Of a stretch of DNA of 64,000 bases, positions 1 to 12,369 are shown in pieces (the stretch's first letter is position 1; each line of letters opens with the position of its first letter). The translations under genes were made by a program, and so were the position numbers. Source of the stretch: Blastomyces gilchristii SLH14081 (lineage: Eukaryota > Ascomycota > Eurotiomycetes > Onygenales > Ajellomycetaceae); contig NW_003101645.1 of NCBI RefSeq assembly GCF_000003855.2, forward strand, positions 298,770 to 362,769, written 5' to 3'. The notes beneath the pieces were generated by a model. That model was not told where the DNA came from and searched no databases. It saw nothing but the letters and a program-made list of their open reading frames with translations.

Positions 1-1930
1 ATCAATCATTGACTTTTCATTAATTAATAGATAGTGAACATTCTTAAAAAGAGCCTGTAAAGATTAAAGATTTTAAGAATTAAACAGTTTATATAATATA
101 TTCTTATGTATGAGAAGCTGAAATAATATATATAAGATTCAAGTATTAATGAAGTAAGCAGCTATATCAGTTAACATAGCTTAAATAATTGAGATTGAGA
201 GATCTTGAGTCTCTGCAAGATTTTGAAGAGTTATAGATAAAATCATAATCAGATAAGTTTTATCAGTATCATCTTTATTATTTAAATTAATTAGTAAAGA
301 ATTCAAGAACTTATTATTAAGAATCTTAGTATAATAATAGAGAATAATATTATAAAGAAGATATTAATCAGAGTCTAGAGTCTTAAGTGAGTCATATTTA
401 TAAAGAGTAGTATCTGTGAGAAAGTCAGTCTTTATATTGTTTTAAAATTCTGTGTTAAGATTGATATAAGTATTAATATAAGAGCTTCAATCATAGTTGA
501 AATCTAAGAACTGATAATCAAGCTATTCACAGTTTCAGATATTAATAAGATTATTATTATTATACTGTGAGTTTTAACAGATAAATAATACTTAAGAGAG
601 ATTAAGCTTCTTTTCATTATTCTGATTATCTTCAAACTCAGGTTCTGATTTCAGCATGTCTTTATCATAAACATCAACTGAGTGATTATAAGAAAGATAG
701 TAATAATTAAAGATTTCTGTAAAAGAGAATCAAGAGATGAAGAGATTAATAATCTTAAGATCTTCAATTTAATGAAAAGAGTAATAAAGAAGAAGTTTAA
801 TATAAGTATAGTTCTCTAAATCAGTTTCAAACTGATAAACAGAAAAGTAGATTAATACTCAGAGTTTTATATAAAAATATCTCTTAATTTAATAACTGTG
901 AGAAAAGATTTAAAGAAATTCAAGAAATGAAAGATCTTTAAATTCAGTTAACTACTGCTTATATTTTTTAAAAAGAATGAATTATATTATAATTCATCAG
1001 ATTTAAGAATATAGCTATAATAATATTAAGATTTAAGCTGATAATCAACTACAATTGACTTGTAAGAACTCATTTATAAAGAAAGATTTAAAAGAAGATA
1101 ATAAATCTTTTAAACAGACTAATTACACTCATCAATAAGCTGATTCATAAGTTTAATAATTATAGAGAGTAGTGAGTGACTTGAACTGATTCTTGAAATT
1201 ACTTATTAAATAATCTGATGATAGAATTCTGTGTCTGTTTCAGCCTTGATAATATACTTAGACAGATAATTAAGAACAGTATAACTATTAGTATAGAGAG
1301 TAATATCAGTATTTATTAGTCAGTTAACTGTAATTAATCTATTATAGTTATTAAGAATTGAGTTATTATAATAAGAGTGCAGTCAGTAATATCTACTACT
1401 CAAAGATTTAAGATAGCATTGGTCAGTTCAGTATTCNNNNNNNNNNNNNNNNNNNNNNNNNNNNNNNNNNNNNNNNNNNNNNNNNNNNNNNNNNNNNNNN
1501 NNNNNNNNNNNNNNNNNNNNNNNNNNNNNNNNNNNNNNNNNNNNNNNNNNNNNNNNNNNNNNNNNNNNNNNNNNNNNNNNNNNNNNNNNNNNNNNNNNNN
1601 NNNNNNNNNNNNNNNNNNNNNNNNNNNNNNNNNNNNNNNNNNNNNNNNNNNNNNNNNNNNNNNNNNNNNNNNNNNNNNNNNNNNNNNNNNNNNNNNNNNN
1701 NNNNNNNNNNNNNNNNNNNNNNNNNTCTTATATTAAAATACACCTATATATGTGTCTTGATTTATATTCTTATCCACTATAATAAGTTCAGTGATCTAGA
1801 ATTTGAATTTCAGATCTAGAATCTTTTCTTAAAGATTATAAGTTATAGATAAAAGTAATATATACTATAGTAGAATAGTTATGAATACTATCTCTTATAA
1901 ACTTCAATCTCTCAAGATCAGTGTCACACT
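1..1930 (-). mobile_element. Helitron relic, central part (Rep/helicase protein, degenerate)
   Basis: AT-rich, many in-frame stops, no intact ORF. Read on the minus strand, about 1380-1000 gives YNRLITVN, then VLNYLSKYIIKAETDTEFY, then LLSIIIKLMNQLID and LLLNLSLQMSSYKS. From memory of the family this matches the conserved block between the Rep domain and the PIF1 helicase of fungal Helitron proteins (the YxxKYxxKAE and LMN..ER..SAQE..HLLL stretches). Tryptophan positions read as stops, as expected after G-to-A change. The N-terminal part of the same protein lies at 9191-9700, on the far side of an inserted Gypsy element, so the two pieces were once contiguous. Part of the Rep region is hidden by the N gap at 1437-1725. 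The helicase end runs off the window or is unreadable below about 900. Confidence 0.72.
1437..1725. other. Assembly gap (289 N)
   Basis: Run of 289 undetermined bases inside the Helitron relic. Reading frames that span it are artefacts. Confidence 1.
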
Positions 1931-1935
1931 TTTAA

Positions 1936-2193
1936 TGTAAGAAATCCCGCTCCTCGCGGATTCTTTACCTCTATTCCTATCTCTCGTGTAATTAATAGGG
2001 CTAGCGGCTCTTGGCTATACATAACTATATAGACTGGAGTTCATGAATACTATTCATAACTCAGCTTGAATGCTATTATACATTTAATCTCTACATTTTA
2101 TCTTTCTACTGTGAATACTTCTAGTAGTTAACAGTATATATCATATCAAGCTGCAAATATCTGAATAATCACCTGTGAGCACTTATTCTTACA
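1936..2193 (+). repeat. 5' LTR of Gypsy A
   Basis: 258 bp, begins TGTAAGAAAT and ends TATTCTTACA, so the ends form a short inverted repeat with TG..CA. It pairs with 8928-9185. I count 32 differences between the two, all transitions. Confidence 0.95.
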
Positions 2194-3252
2194 TTTCAAG
2201 CTCAGTCAGTCAGCAATCACTCATTATAACTGAAAGAATTAGAAACTTGTGTACTTCAATCTCTGCAAACTCTACTACAGACACTCAGAAGCAGTCACTC
2301 AAATCATGAATAACTCTTATAAAAGAAGTCTCAGAGAACTTATCAATCACTTATAGAATATCATTCTCTACATCTGTGACAGAGAAACTCTCTGAACTCA
2401 TGAATAAATCAATCTCAGTGAAGAATATTCTTAAGTATCTTCTATGAAATCAAGCTATTTTTCTACAAGAAATGCTTACTATCTGTAAACACTCTTAAAC
2501 TGAGTCTCTAGACATAATCTTCAGAAATATCTGCAAACTGAAAAGAAACTTTCTTAAGCTGTGATCACTTAAGGCTACTTATTGAACTATAATCTATAAA
2601 AGCTTTTGTAAGTTTGTATTTGAAATTGACTTATAAGCCTGACTGTGTGATATAAAAGATGAAGAAGCTGTTATCTATATAATAACAGATCTCTATTACA
2701 CTGAAGTCAAGAACTGACTGAATTATCTAGAGAATGATTATAAGAGATTTCACTGATCTGTTCTTAATACCTATCTAGAGAATAAGTTAAAGAACTCTAT
2801 AAGCTGAACAGAGAACATCTGAGCTGTAATCATCAATATTAGAAAAAGAGGTAAGAAATCTGATGAAGACTACTCACAGTGCTTTATAAAACTGTGATAT
2901 AAATTGAGATCTGTAGAAACAGGGCTCTGAAACAAGACCTGAATAATGATATTTGTAAAGAGACTGAATAAAGATATGTAGAACAAGCTCATTGAGTAAG
3001 ACTTTAAGTTCTTAACTCTGAAGAAACTGATGACTCTTATTCATCACTTACAGATCACTGTGAGAGTCACAGACTTATAAAGAGTAAATTATTAATCAGC
3101 TCTGCAAGAGTCAGAATAACAGAGAACAGATTTATTAGAAAAAGATAATAAGATACAGAGAGATTCATATCTGACTGTTAAACAGAGAGAAAGAGCTTCA
3201 TAAGCTCTTATAAATAGAGTATATAACAGAGAGATTAAGAAAAAGAAACTCT

Positions 3253-3294
3253 GCTTTATCTGTTCTAAATCAGAACATCTTCATACAAACTGTC
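3253..3294 (+). pseudogene. Gag zinc knuckle remnant of Gypsy A
   Basis: Fourteen codons spell CFICSKSEHLHTNC, a perfect CX2CX4HX4C nucleocapsid knuckle, followed by an in-frame TGA a few codons later. Upstream Gag codons are scattered with stops. Confidence 0.85.
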
Positions 3295-4058
3295 TGAATA
3301 AATCAAAATAGAAATTTGAAGAGTTATGAACAGAGTCAGTAACAGTCTTCTTAAGAGTCTTGAAGCTGATATCTGAATCTGTTGCTCTTCTGATGAAAAT
3401 ACTTACTTATGAGAAGAGACTACACTGCAGTACTGCTGTCTCACAAGCATGAAAAGTATTAATGAACTCAGAATCTCAGATTACTATGATGTTTCTAAAG
3501 CTTACAGAGTAAATGAGCTGAAAGATGAAAACTGAGAACCTGCTCTTATAATAAGCAGAATGTGAGAACTTAGATCTGAGAACTGAGAGACTTATAAGAG
3601 TCATCTTTGAATTATAAGATCTCTCTGAAATCTGAAGAAGATTTACAGAAACTGTGATTATTGTAAACATCACAGATAATATATACTTAAGACTTGTATA
3701 ATTTCAAAGACATAATCTGTATATAGCTGTTCACAAGTTGAGTTTATACTTCTGATCAGTGTTGACAGACTTACTTATAAAGATAGAATCAGTTAATACT
3801 GTAGAGTTAATTAGAGAAGACAAGCTTATCTATATAATGACTTTACAAGTGTCTGAGAATCTCACAGTCATAAAAACTGAGCTTCAGATATCAGAGAAAT
3901 ACTAAGATCTTACAGAGATATTCAGTTTAGTAAAGATAGCTGAGCTTTTCTCTCACTGTAAGAAGAATCTGATAATAGATTTGATAAAAGAATAGAAACT
4001 CTTCTGAGAACTAATCTATAAGCTCTTTTATTATAAGACAGAGATCTTATGAATCTAT

Positions 4059-4997
4059 ATGAAAAAGAATCTGAAGAATGACTTTATTCAATTTTCACAG
4101 ATCTTTATAAGAGTCTCTGTGATATTCATGAAGAAGAAGAATAAAGATTTCAGATTATATATAGAGTATTATAATCTGAACTTCAAGATAATAAAGAGTT
4201 ACTATTCTCTGTCTCTGATTGAGAATGTGATTAATCATCTTACAGAAGCTGTCATATTCACATAACTGAATATGATTAATATATATACATAGCTGTGAAT
4301 ACAGTCTGAGAATGAATAAAAGACTGTCTTTAGAACTACACTGAGATTGTTTGAATATCTAGTAATGTCTTTTGATCTGACTAATATCTCTGTGATATTT
4401 CAGTCTTTCATTAATAAAACACTTTATACATATCTGAATATCTTTATAATAATATATCTGAATGATGTGATGATGTACTCTATGAAGAAGAAAGAACACA
4501 CTGAGCATGTGCAAAGTGTATTGAAGGTCTTAGATGAGATAGAACTGTATATTAAGCTTATAAAGTATAACTTCAGTGTCTGCTGAATTAATTTCCTAGA
4601 ATATATAATCATCACAGATGATATTCAGATGAAATCTTCATGAGTTGAGACTATTCTATCATAATCAGAGTTAACTAGTATTCATAAGATTCAGATCTTT
4701 CTGAGCTTTGTGAATTTCTATAGACAGTTTATCTTTGTATTTATGAGAATCTTCTTGACTCTTATAAATATACTGAAGAATGAAAATAAGAAGAAGTCAT
4801 TCTATAAACAGAGAATGAAAAGATTATTGAGAAGAAAGAACTGTAAGAACTTTCTTATCTCAGAAGCTTACAGAGTCTTTATAAGATTAAAACAGATATT
4901 TATAGACACAGTAATACTATTTCACTTTGATTTCTTACTCTTAATCAGATTAAAGATAGATGTCTTCTTCTTTATAATTTCAGAAATAGTCTTATAA
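4059..4997 (+). pseudogene. Reverse transcriptase / RNase H remnant of Gypsy A
   Basis: The longest readable pieces of the element. 4059-4265 carries the N-terminal fingers (FRLYIEYYNLNFK, cognate to the RxCVDYRxLN motif). 4347-4586 carries FEYLVMSFDLTN, then IIIYLNDVMMYS, where the polymerase aspartate pair is Y-L-N-D, then EHTEHVQSVLKVL. 4710-4997 carries NFYRQF and the start of RNase H (VILFHFDFLLLIRLKIDV). The D-to-N change in the active site is what a G-to-A transition would make, and the reading frame shifts between pieces only by stops. No function is expected. Confidence 0.9.
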
Positions 4998-6905
4998 CTA
5001 TAGTTAAATAAGAACTGAGTTTCAGTGATCTTTTTCTTATGAAAGATGCAATCTGTAGAGATTAACTATAATATTTATAATTAGAAGCTTCTTACAATAG
5101 TGAAATTCTTCTGTTACTAATATCACTACTTTAAGAGTTTTATAACAGTGATTACTATTAGAACTGATCATGACAGCTTATAATAGTTTACTTCAATTAA
5201 GAAACTCTCACAGCAGCAGGTTCACTGAGCTCAGAGACTGAGTAAGTTCTGATTTAAGATAGAATATATTAAGAGAACTAAGAACTCAGTGAATGAATTC
5301 TCTCATAGATCAGACTACATTAAAAAGATCAGAGTGACAGATACAGAGAGACTAGAGAAGATAGAAAAGCTTCACAGAATGCTTAAACTGAGTATTATAA
5401 AGAGATTGACTGAAGAGTCTCTCAATTTCTCATAAGAGAAGAGAGAAGAGAGAGAAAAGAAGCCTGTATAACTACTCTCTACAACACTGAGAGTCAACAC
5501 TCTGAGAATCTTTATAAGAATTCTTGAAGAGAGTATCTATAATCTGAAGAGTTTGCAGACTTTGAAAAGTATTATAAAAGACCTGATATAAGAGAAAACA
5601 GAGTATAAGTCTTCATAAGATCTTCTATTCAGATTGTTTAAACTGTAACTAAAGAATAAATATACTCAGTATATTCAGAAACTGCTTATAGCAGAGATCA
5701 ACTCTGTAGAAATAAAGAATTGAAGAGACTTAAATAATCTCTTGTAAAGAGAGAACTGAATTTATATATCTATGAATAAGTTTCTATACATAGAACTTAT
5801 CAAAAGATATCATGACTCTTCTCTAGTGAGTCATTTTACAGACACTAGAACTCATGAGTTGCTTATAAGAAAATACTTCTAACTGAAAATGTGAGAACTT
5901 ATGAAGAAGATAGTGAATTTTTGTACTATTTATCAGAATTCATAGATAGTATGATTCAATTTATATAAAGAACTTACTTCTCTATTCATTCTGCAGAAAT
6001 CTTGAGAATAGTTAAAAATGAATATTCTTATAAGTCTTCTGAAAAGCAAGAATATATATAATGCCTGCTTTGACAGTGTACTGATAGTAGTGAATTACTT
6101 TATCAAGATAACACACTTTATACTCATCTATAAGAACTTGAAGTTAAAGAATTTGACTTATATCTTCATCTGTGATATGATCTGATTGCATGAATTATCT
6201 GTGAACATTGTCTCAGATAGAAGATTAATCTTTATAGAAGAGTTCTAATCTGATCTGATAACTATACTGAAGATCTCATAAGATCTAAGTACAGCTTTTC
6301 ATCAACAGATAGATGATCAGACAGAATATCTGATAAGTATATTGAAACAGTATCTGCAATACTTTGTTAATTATAATTAGAATGACTGAGTATATTAATT
6401 ATTACTTACAGAGTTTATATATAACAACTTAAAACATATCAGCATAGATAAAACCCTCTTTAAGATGCTTACTGAGACTCATCTGTGAATAATCTTGATA
6501 GACTTGTGAGAGTACACTATAGAGTGTGATAATATCTGTGAACAGACTGAGAGAATTCAGAAGATTTAGAAGAAAGCTTGTAAATTCTTAAGAAAGACTC
6601 AAGAGTATCAGAAGAGATACTATGACTTCAAGCATATTATAAAGAGTTTTAAGAAAGATAATAGAGTCTGACTGAGTCTAGAAAATATCATTATATAGAG
6701 ATCTAGTAAGAAGCTGAATCTCTTACAGATAGAGTCTTATAAAATTATAAAGAAAGTTAGTTTATAGTTCTATAGATTGAAACTGTTATCTGAGTTATAG
6801 ATATACAATATTTTTCATATCTCTTTACTCTATAAATATAAGGAATTTTCAGAAGAGAACTCTGTGACTCATCACTCTGTTCACAAAGTACTAGAGAGTG
6901 AAAGA

Positions 6906-7020
6906 GAATATCAGATTAAAGAGATTATTAACTCAGAGAAGTGAGATTATAAGCTCTGATTCAAGATTCAGTGATAAGAGTATTCTGATAAGATGAATAA
7001 GTTCACTTAAGAATCATCTG
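6906..7020 (+). pseudogene. Chromodomain remnant of Gypsy A
   Basis: Read in one frame: EYQIKEIINSEK, stop, DYKL, stop, FKIQ, two stops, EYSDKMNKFT. This aligns with the chromodomain pattern EYEVEEIL..R..G.L.YLVKWKGY at the C-terminus of chromoviral integrase, with tryptophan codons turned to stops. It marks the element as a chromovirus, a group known to target heterochromatin in related systems. Confidence 0.75.
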
Positions 7021-7189
7021 AGTAGATAAGATATCTGCAGAAGCTGAGACATGACTTTCATACTGTAAATTCTGATAAGTCAGAATAGTGCAGTCTTCAC
7101 TAAGAATCTGATTATAATAAAGATATTAATACTGTTATTTATAAATTCTAGTCTATAAGATAATGAGTTTCTACTGAGATGAACAGTCT

Positions 7190-8927
7190 GCAGTATATGT
7201 AAGAAAAGAAGAAATTATATTCTTATTAAAGTTAAAAAAACAGAAAATAAACAGAACTATGAACATAATTTAGAGATTAATAAAGAAAAAATAAAGAAAA
7301 CTCACACTTACACTCTTAATATCTGTGACACTTAATTCTCTCACAACTATTAATTTTCTTCTTCAAAGAAGCAGAGAGTATTATATTTACAGTACAGATA
7401 ATTATTACATTTAATATAAAGACTGTCAGAAATGCACAGACTTCAGAGAAGCTGAATACTAGAGTACACACAGTTGTAGCAGAGTCTTGAGAGCTGACTG
7501 TCTACACATGTAATCAGATATTTCTTATAAAGCTGTGTTCACTCTCTCAGTTATACTGAAGTATTCAGCCTGAAAATAATTGAGATGTGAAGAGAGAGCT
7601 CATCTACTCAGATTAACTTCTGTTATGAATTCATAACATTCACATTGTCTTGATTACCTGGATTTTACAGGTACTTGAGAACTCATCTCTCATTGACAAT
7701 GAGATTGCAGAAGTGTGTCATGATGTGAGAATCATTGATAGAGAATCTAGACATATTCACATATACCTGATCAGAGATTGTATAAGTAGAGAGAAAATAA
7801 TTATAGGTCTGCAGAGTCACAGAAGACACTGATAACACTGAAAGCTTTGTAAGAACTGTCAGCTAGAGTCTGTAAGAAATTACTTATGAGAAGACTTATA
7901 GCAAAGAAGAGAACTGTGCTGCTTAGAGTCAGAGACTGATCTGAGAGAGAGATAAGGTGAGCCACTGGCCTGAAGATCAGATATGATAACAGAGCTGAGA
8001 GAAATGAAGACACAGTTATAAGCAGCAGTATTTCTGCTTCATCAGCTGATAAAAAGTAATCAGAGAAGTCATGAGAATACTTATAAAAAGCTCAGTGATG
8101 ATCAGACATTATTTATAAAGATATTGAAATTGAAAAAATTTTTATTCTTGAGAAGTTCTTGAATCAATATACAGACATTATCAGAAACACTTTCTCTCTA
8201 TCATCTAAGTGAAAACACTTTGCAGATGAATAAGAATACTCATAGTTTATAAGAATAAAAGCTGTTATAGAAAAAGAGAAAAGAAGATAAAGTTCTATAG
8301 ACAGATCTAGAATATTTATACTACTTTAGAGAGATTTACTTACACTGTGAATAATCTCATGAAACAGTCAGATCACTCTAGTAAACAAGAGTAATTATAA
8401 ATCACAGATCTGAATCTTTCTATGTGACTATAAAGAGTGATTACAGACTGTGAATATCTTAATTCTACAATTCTATAGAGTTAGTAAAAGAATGAAAAAT
8501 TTCTCACAATTCTACAGTGTCAAAGAACAATGATTTATAAGAATAAGTAAAAGATCAACTCATGAATATTTCTCTTTAATGAAGATAATCTTATAGACAG
8601 TGATTCATCTATGAGATAAATCTGTGTAATAATTATACAAGAATCTTGTGAAAATGATTAAGAGTTAACTGAAACTCTTCTGTATAAAAGATATGAGATG
8701 AATCTGTGTGATAGTGAGAGAAGAATCTGTAGATTATAAAGAATCTCACAGAATAAGAAACTGAGTAATAGACTCTTTTTTCTTCACAGTATCAAGGGAT
8801 TTTTCCTCACTAAGGTTTTTTTATAGATGTGAAGAATTTTTAGTGAGTATCACTGCAGTGCTGAGCTGATTCTATAAAGTCACTCAGTGAAAGACTTCAT
8901 GAATGAAGTCTTAGAGAGAAGAGAATA
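7190..8927 (+). other. Unassigned 3' region of Gypsy A
   Basis: About 1.7 kb lies between the chromodomain remnant and the 3' LTR. One short open stretch (7650-7832, 60 codons, containing VLENSSLIDNEIAEVCHDV) is freer of stops than the rest. I recognise no domain. The last bases before the LTR (8911-8927) are purine-rich and could be the polypurine tract. It may be an extra ORF, a captured fragment, or a long 3' untranslated region. Confidence 0.4.
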
Positions 8928-9185
8928 TATAAGAAATCTCACTTCTTATAGATTCTTTACTTCTATTTCTATCTCTTGTATAATTAATAGAGCTAGCAGC
9001 CCTTGACTACATACAACTATATAGACTGAAGTTCATGAATACTATTTATAACTCAGCTTGAATACTATTATACATTTAACCTCTACATTTTATCTTTCTA
9101 CTGTGAATACTTCTAGTAGTTAACAGTACATATCATGCCAAGCTGCAAACACTTAAATAATCGCCTGCGAGCACTTATTCTTACA
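8928..9185 (+). repeat. 3' LTR of Gypsy A
   Basis: 258 bp partner of 1936-2193. Its first bases read TATAAGAAAT, with TG mutated to TA, and it ends TATTCTTACA. It is followed by the TSD TTTAA at 9186-9190. Confidence 0.95.
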
Positions 9186-9190
9186 TTTAA

Positions 9191-11560
9191 ATGATATAGT
9201 TAGAAAAGTGATATATTAGATTATTTCAGTAATAATCTGCAGCTGAGAGAGTAAGAAATAGATATATAGAGATTTAATATTTTAAATATAGACTTATAAC
9301 TGATAATGTTTTATATCTTAAAAAGAATAAATTTTACAAAGACTCTCTGTAAACTGTGTAAGTGAATTTAAAATTATAGTAGATTATAAAGTATCAGTAG
9401 TAAAAGTAGTCTATAGCTTCTCTAGAGTAAGATTCTTAATAAGAGAGTTAGTTTAATTATAGAAAAAACAGTTCTAATTATTAATCTATCTATAGAATAG
9501 AGAATTGAAAAGAATATATTAAAAACAGCTATAATAAGCAAAGCAGTCATTATAATATTTAAGAAGAAACTATATATAATCTGTAAGACTAATTATTCTT
9601 TATCTAGAAAGAATGAATTTAACTTCATCTCATAAAAAAAGTATTGAAAAGACTTAAGAAAAGAGTGAATAAGTGTTATTAAACTTACTAAGTAATATAT
9701 TACAGACTGAAGACAGAGTGAGATAATTAATCTATTCTCACTATGATATTTCAAGTTTATGACAGAGTTACTTAACTTCAGATTATAAGATTAAAAGATC
9801 TGAAATATCAGAGTATTCAGATAAGATATTTAAGTTATCAAGATTTAAATAATTCTTATTTTCAATAATTATTAATTCTTGTTTATCAAGCTTGTGAAAA
9901 GAAATCTGATCAGAGATATCTTTATTTTCAGATAACTGATTTTAAGTCTTTCATTAATTATAATGTTCTGATAACTGAGATAATTTTTATAAAGATAGAT
10001 TAGTTATTGAGTAACAGCTTCTTTATAAACTATGAAATCTCAGTAAAACTGATATTATAAGTAAGAATCTGTATTTGAATTTAAAGACTTTAATATAATA
10101 ATATTAAGATTCTTAGAAAGAAGTGAAAGAGTATTATAAATACAGTCAGTGTCTCTAAGAAAGTTAATAATATAATCTTTATACTTATACTGATATTCTC
10201 TGACTTGACAGATCTTAATAAAAATATATATATATGAAATTAATATCTCTTTAATCTGACTGAGAATAGAGAGATCTGAATCAAGATCACTGAAATTAAA
10301 ATTATTCTCTTAAAAGAATAAAAATAGCTTATTAGATAGTTATCTTAAATTAACAGTATAATAATAAGTATAAATATTATCTTAAAGATTTATTCTGAAT
10401 TAGTAAATTTAATAACAGCTATAGATCTTTATCTATAAATCTTTAAGTATATAATAAAATTTCTGTATATATTATTAATTATCAGAATTAATAGCTGAAT
10501 CTGTAAGATAAGTAGAACTCTGAGAATTCATTAGAGAATTTGAGATAATTATAGCTTATAACTGATTATATTTCTGAAGAATTATAAGAGTTTCTATATT
10601 TAATATATTAATTAAGCTTTCAGATTATATAGAGTGCTGAGATATTAAGAAATTATTAACTCTTTTATTAAGTTAATTAATGAATAGATCTGCAGAGCTC
10701 TGAGAAATAGAACTTTAAAAAGTTAAGAATAAGAAAAATAATATAAAAGATATCTGTAGTGAAAGTATATCTATAAAAATAAAATAAGATTAACTTAAAA
10801 ATAAGTTAAATAATAATATAGATAATTGATAAAAGACTGAAAAGAGATCTGTAAAATTAGAAAATAAATTAATTATTAAAGATAGCAGCTGCAGCTATTT
10901 TCTTAATTAAATTAAGAATAAAGTTAATAAGAAATATTCTCTATAATATCTAATAATATAGTGAGCTTTTTAAATAATAGTTTTCTTTTTACAGACTACT
11001 GTTAATAAAGATATATCAGAACTATGAATTTCACAGTGATAAAACTTAATCTTAGATAATATATCTATTTTAATAGACTATTCACAGACTTGAGAGACTG
11101 TTATTAATTATATAAAGTATTAATATATCTGAGATAATAGAGAGAGTTCAGACTCATTTATCACAGAATCTATAACTATAGAAGAATCTGATTTTACTGT
11201 ATATATCTATTTACAGTTCTATACAGTGTAAAGAGATAATCAGTGATAGAAAAGATATAATAAGAGAAGATTATAATATCTGAGTTTTCTGAGTGTAGTA
11301 TTAAAGACAGACAGCTGTAGAAGTAGTAGAATACTATAAAGAAATAAATTAATCAAGAGACTGATTTTATAAGCAGTGAATACAGACTTTTAATATATTA
11401 TTCATTCTTAAGAATCTATAAAAGATGATTAATCAGATGTATTATCTATTCAAGAATCTGTACAGAGTAGATAGTTGATAAGATGTGTAATCTATTATTC
11501 AAGAATCTGTACAGAGTAGATGATATGATTGATAAGATGAAAGATGAATGCATTGTGAGT
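9191..11560 (-). mobile_element. Helitron relic, N-terminal part
   Basis: Minus-strand reading of about 9600 down to 9191 gives SLTDYI, stop, FLLKYYNDCFAYYSCF, stop, YILFNSL, and later LFLTLSAADYY, stop, NNLIYHF. I match these to the Helitron_like_N region (the DYARHLL..DGRFA.HPRFRY..FN and FLTFSAADxxW motifs). The sequence stops at the TTTAA target of Gypsy A and resumes at 1930, in the right order for a minus-strand gene. The part beyond about 9700 is AT-rich and unreadable. The outer end, near the isochore boundary at about 11.56 kb, could not be fixed because no clear Helitron CTRR hairpin terminus was seen. Confidence 0.7.
11441..11539. repeat. Two-copy tandem repeat, about 50 bp unit
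   Basis: The core CAAGAATCTGTACAGAGTAG occurs at about 11451 and again at about 11500, each followed by a form of GATTGATAAGATG. It lies at the edge between the AT-rich relic and GC-normal DNA. Confidence 0.75.
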
Positions 11561-12369
11561 GTGTAGAAGTCATAGTACAATGTCATGAGATTGCACTTCA
11601 CTTAATTCTACATCAATCAGTGGGCTGTATTTGTGTCAAGAACCTCAAAAAGGAAATTCTCCACTTTTAATGACCAGGGTTTTCATCATATATTTGCTTC
11701 GCTTCGCTCCGCAAATAACCACCGGGCTAGGGTGTTGAAGCTGCAGCGTTGCGCCGAGATCACGTGTGTGGATTCATACAGTCAAACAACTCCTCGCTCT
11801 TCCTTTAGCAACAAGGCAATATTAAGAAATCGCTGGGCCCTTGAGATATAACTTAGCTGTTTAAGTTGATAGCGTTGGGGATTACACTCATTTTTTTTTC
11901 TTTTCAATCATCCAATGAAAACCTCTCTACCTTCACTGAAAGGGAGTCTGGTCCCAATCACTTTCCTTCGATTTCCTTTTGAAGCCACCAAACTTTCAAA
12001 CAAGATCTTGAGCTGATGATGTATTTGATCTCTAGTTCCTATTATGACTTGTTTGCTATCAAATCAACATTGCGATTGCGTTAACAATGTTCATCCATAT
12101 CTGAGACTGCCATGGAGTGAATGATGCCGTGGAGTGAATGATGGATGCCGTGGCTGATCAACCCTGTCCTAGATGCCTTCATCATTCACTCCTTGGGCGT
12201 CATGACGGTGCGGTGCTGTTGTTGTGTTATCGCATCATACACATTCCTCTACCTCCATCAAAGCCACGGTTCATTGAATTTTTAAACCACTCTCATCCTT
12301 CTCCTCTCAGGTCCCAAAGTGTCCATTATATCCCGCCGCTCTATTGCCTAACCTCATCTTCTTGCCATC
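11561..12369. other. Intergenic, upstream of the DUF7587-like gene
   Basis: GC-normal DNA starts here. Small open frames (11633-11851, 12138-12419) have no recognisable protein features. The sequence just before 12370 probably holds the promoter and 5' UTR of the next gene. No defined motif was found. Confidence 0.5.

Larger units (their letters stand above)
1936..9185 (+). mobile_element. Ty3/Gypsy chromovirus A, complete but mutated, 7.25 kb
   Basis: Bounded by two 258-bp LTRs (1936-2193, 8928-9185) and a 5-bp target duplication TTTAA (1931-1935, 9186-9190). Plus-strand remnants appear in Gypsy order: Gag CCHC knuckle CFICSKSEHLHTNC at 3253-3294; reverse transcriptase at about 4060-4590 with FEYLVMSFDLTN and the catalytic YLDD read as YLND; RNase H start at about 4690-4997 with FVNFYRQF; integrase zinc region at about 5800-5950 and core at about 6070-6200; chromodomain at about 6906-7020, where three expected tryptophans read as stops. 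All frames are broken by TGA/TAG/TAA, so it is dead. It sits inside a Helitron relic and is younger than it. About 1.9 kb between chromodomain and 3' LTR is unassigned. Confidence 0.93.

Noticed and set aside
1377..1743. Open frames of 119 and 106 codons over the N run
   Set aside because: They consist almost entirely of undetermined bases.
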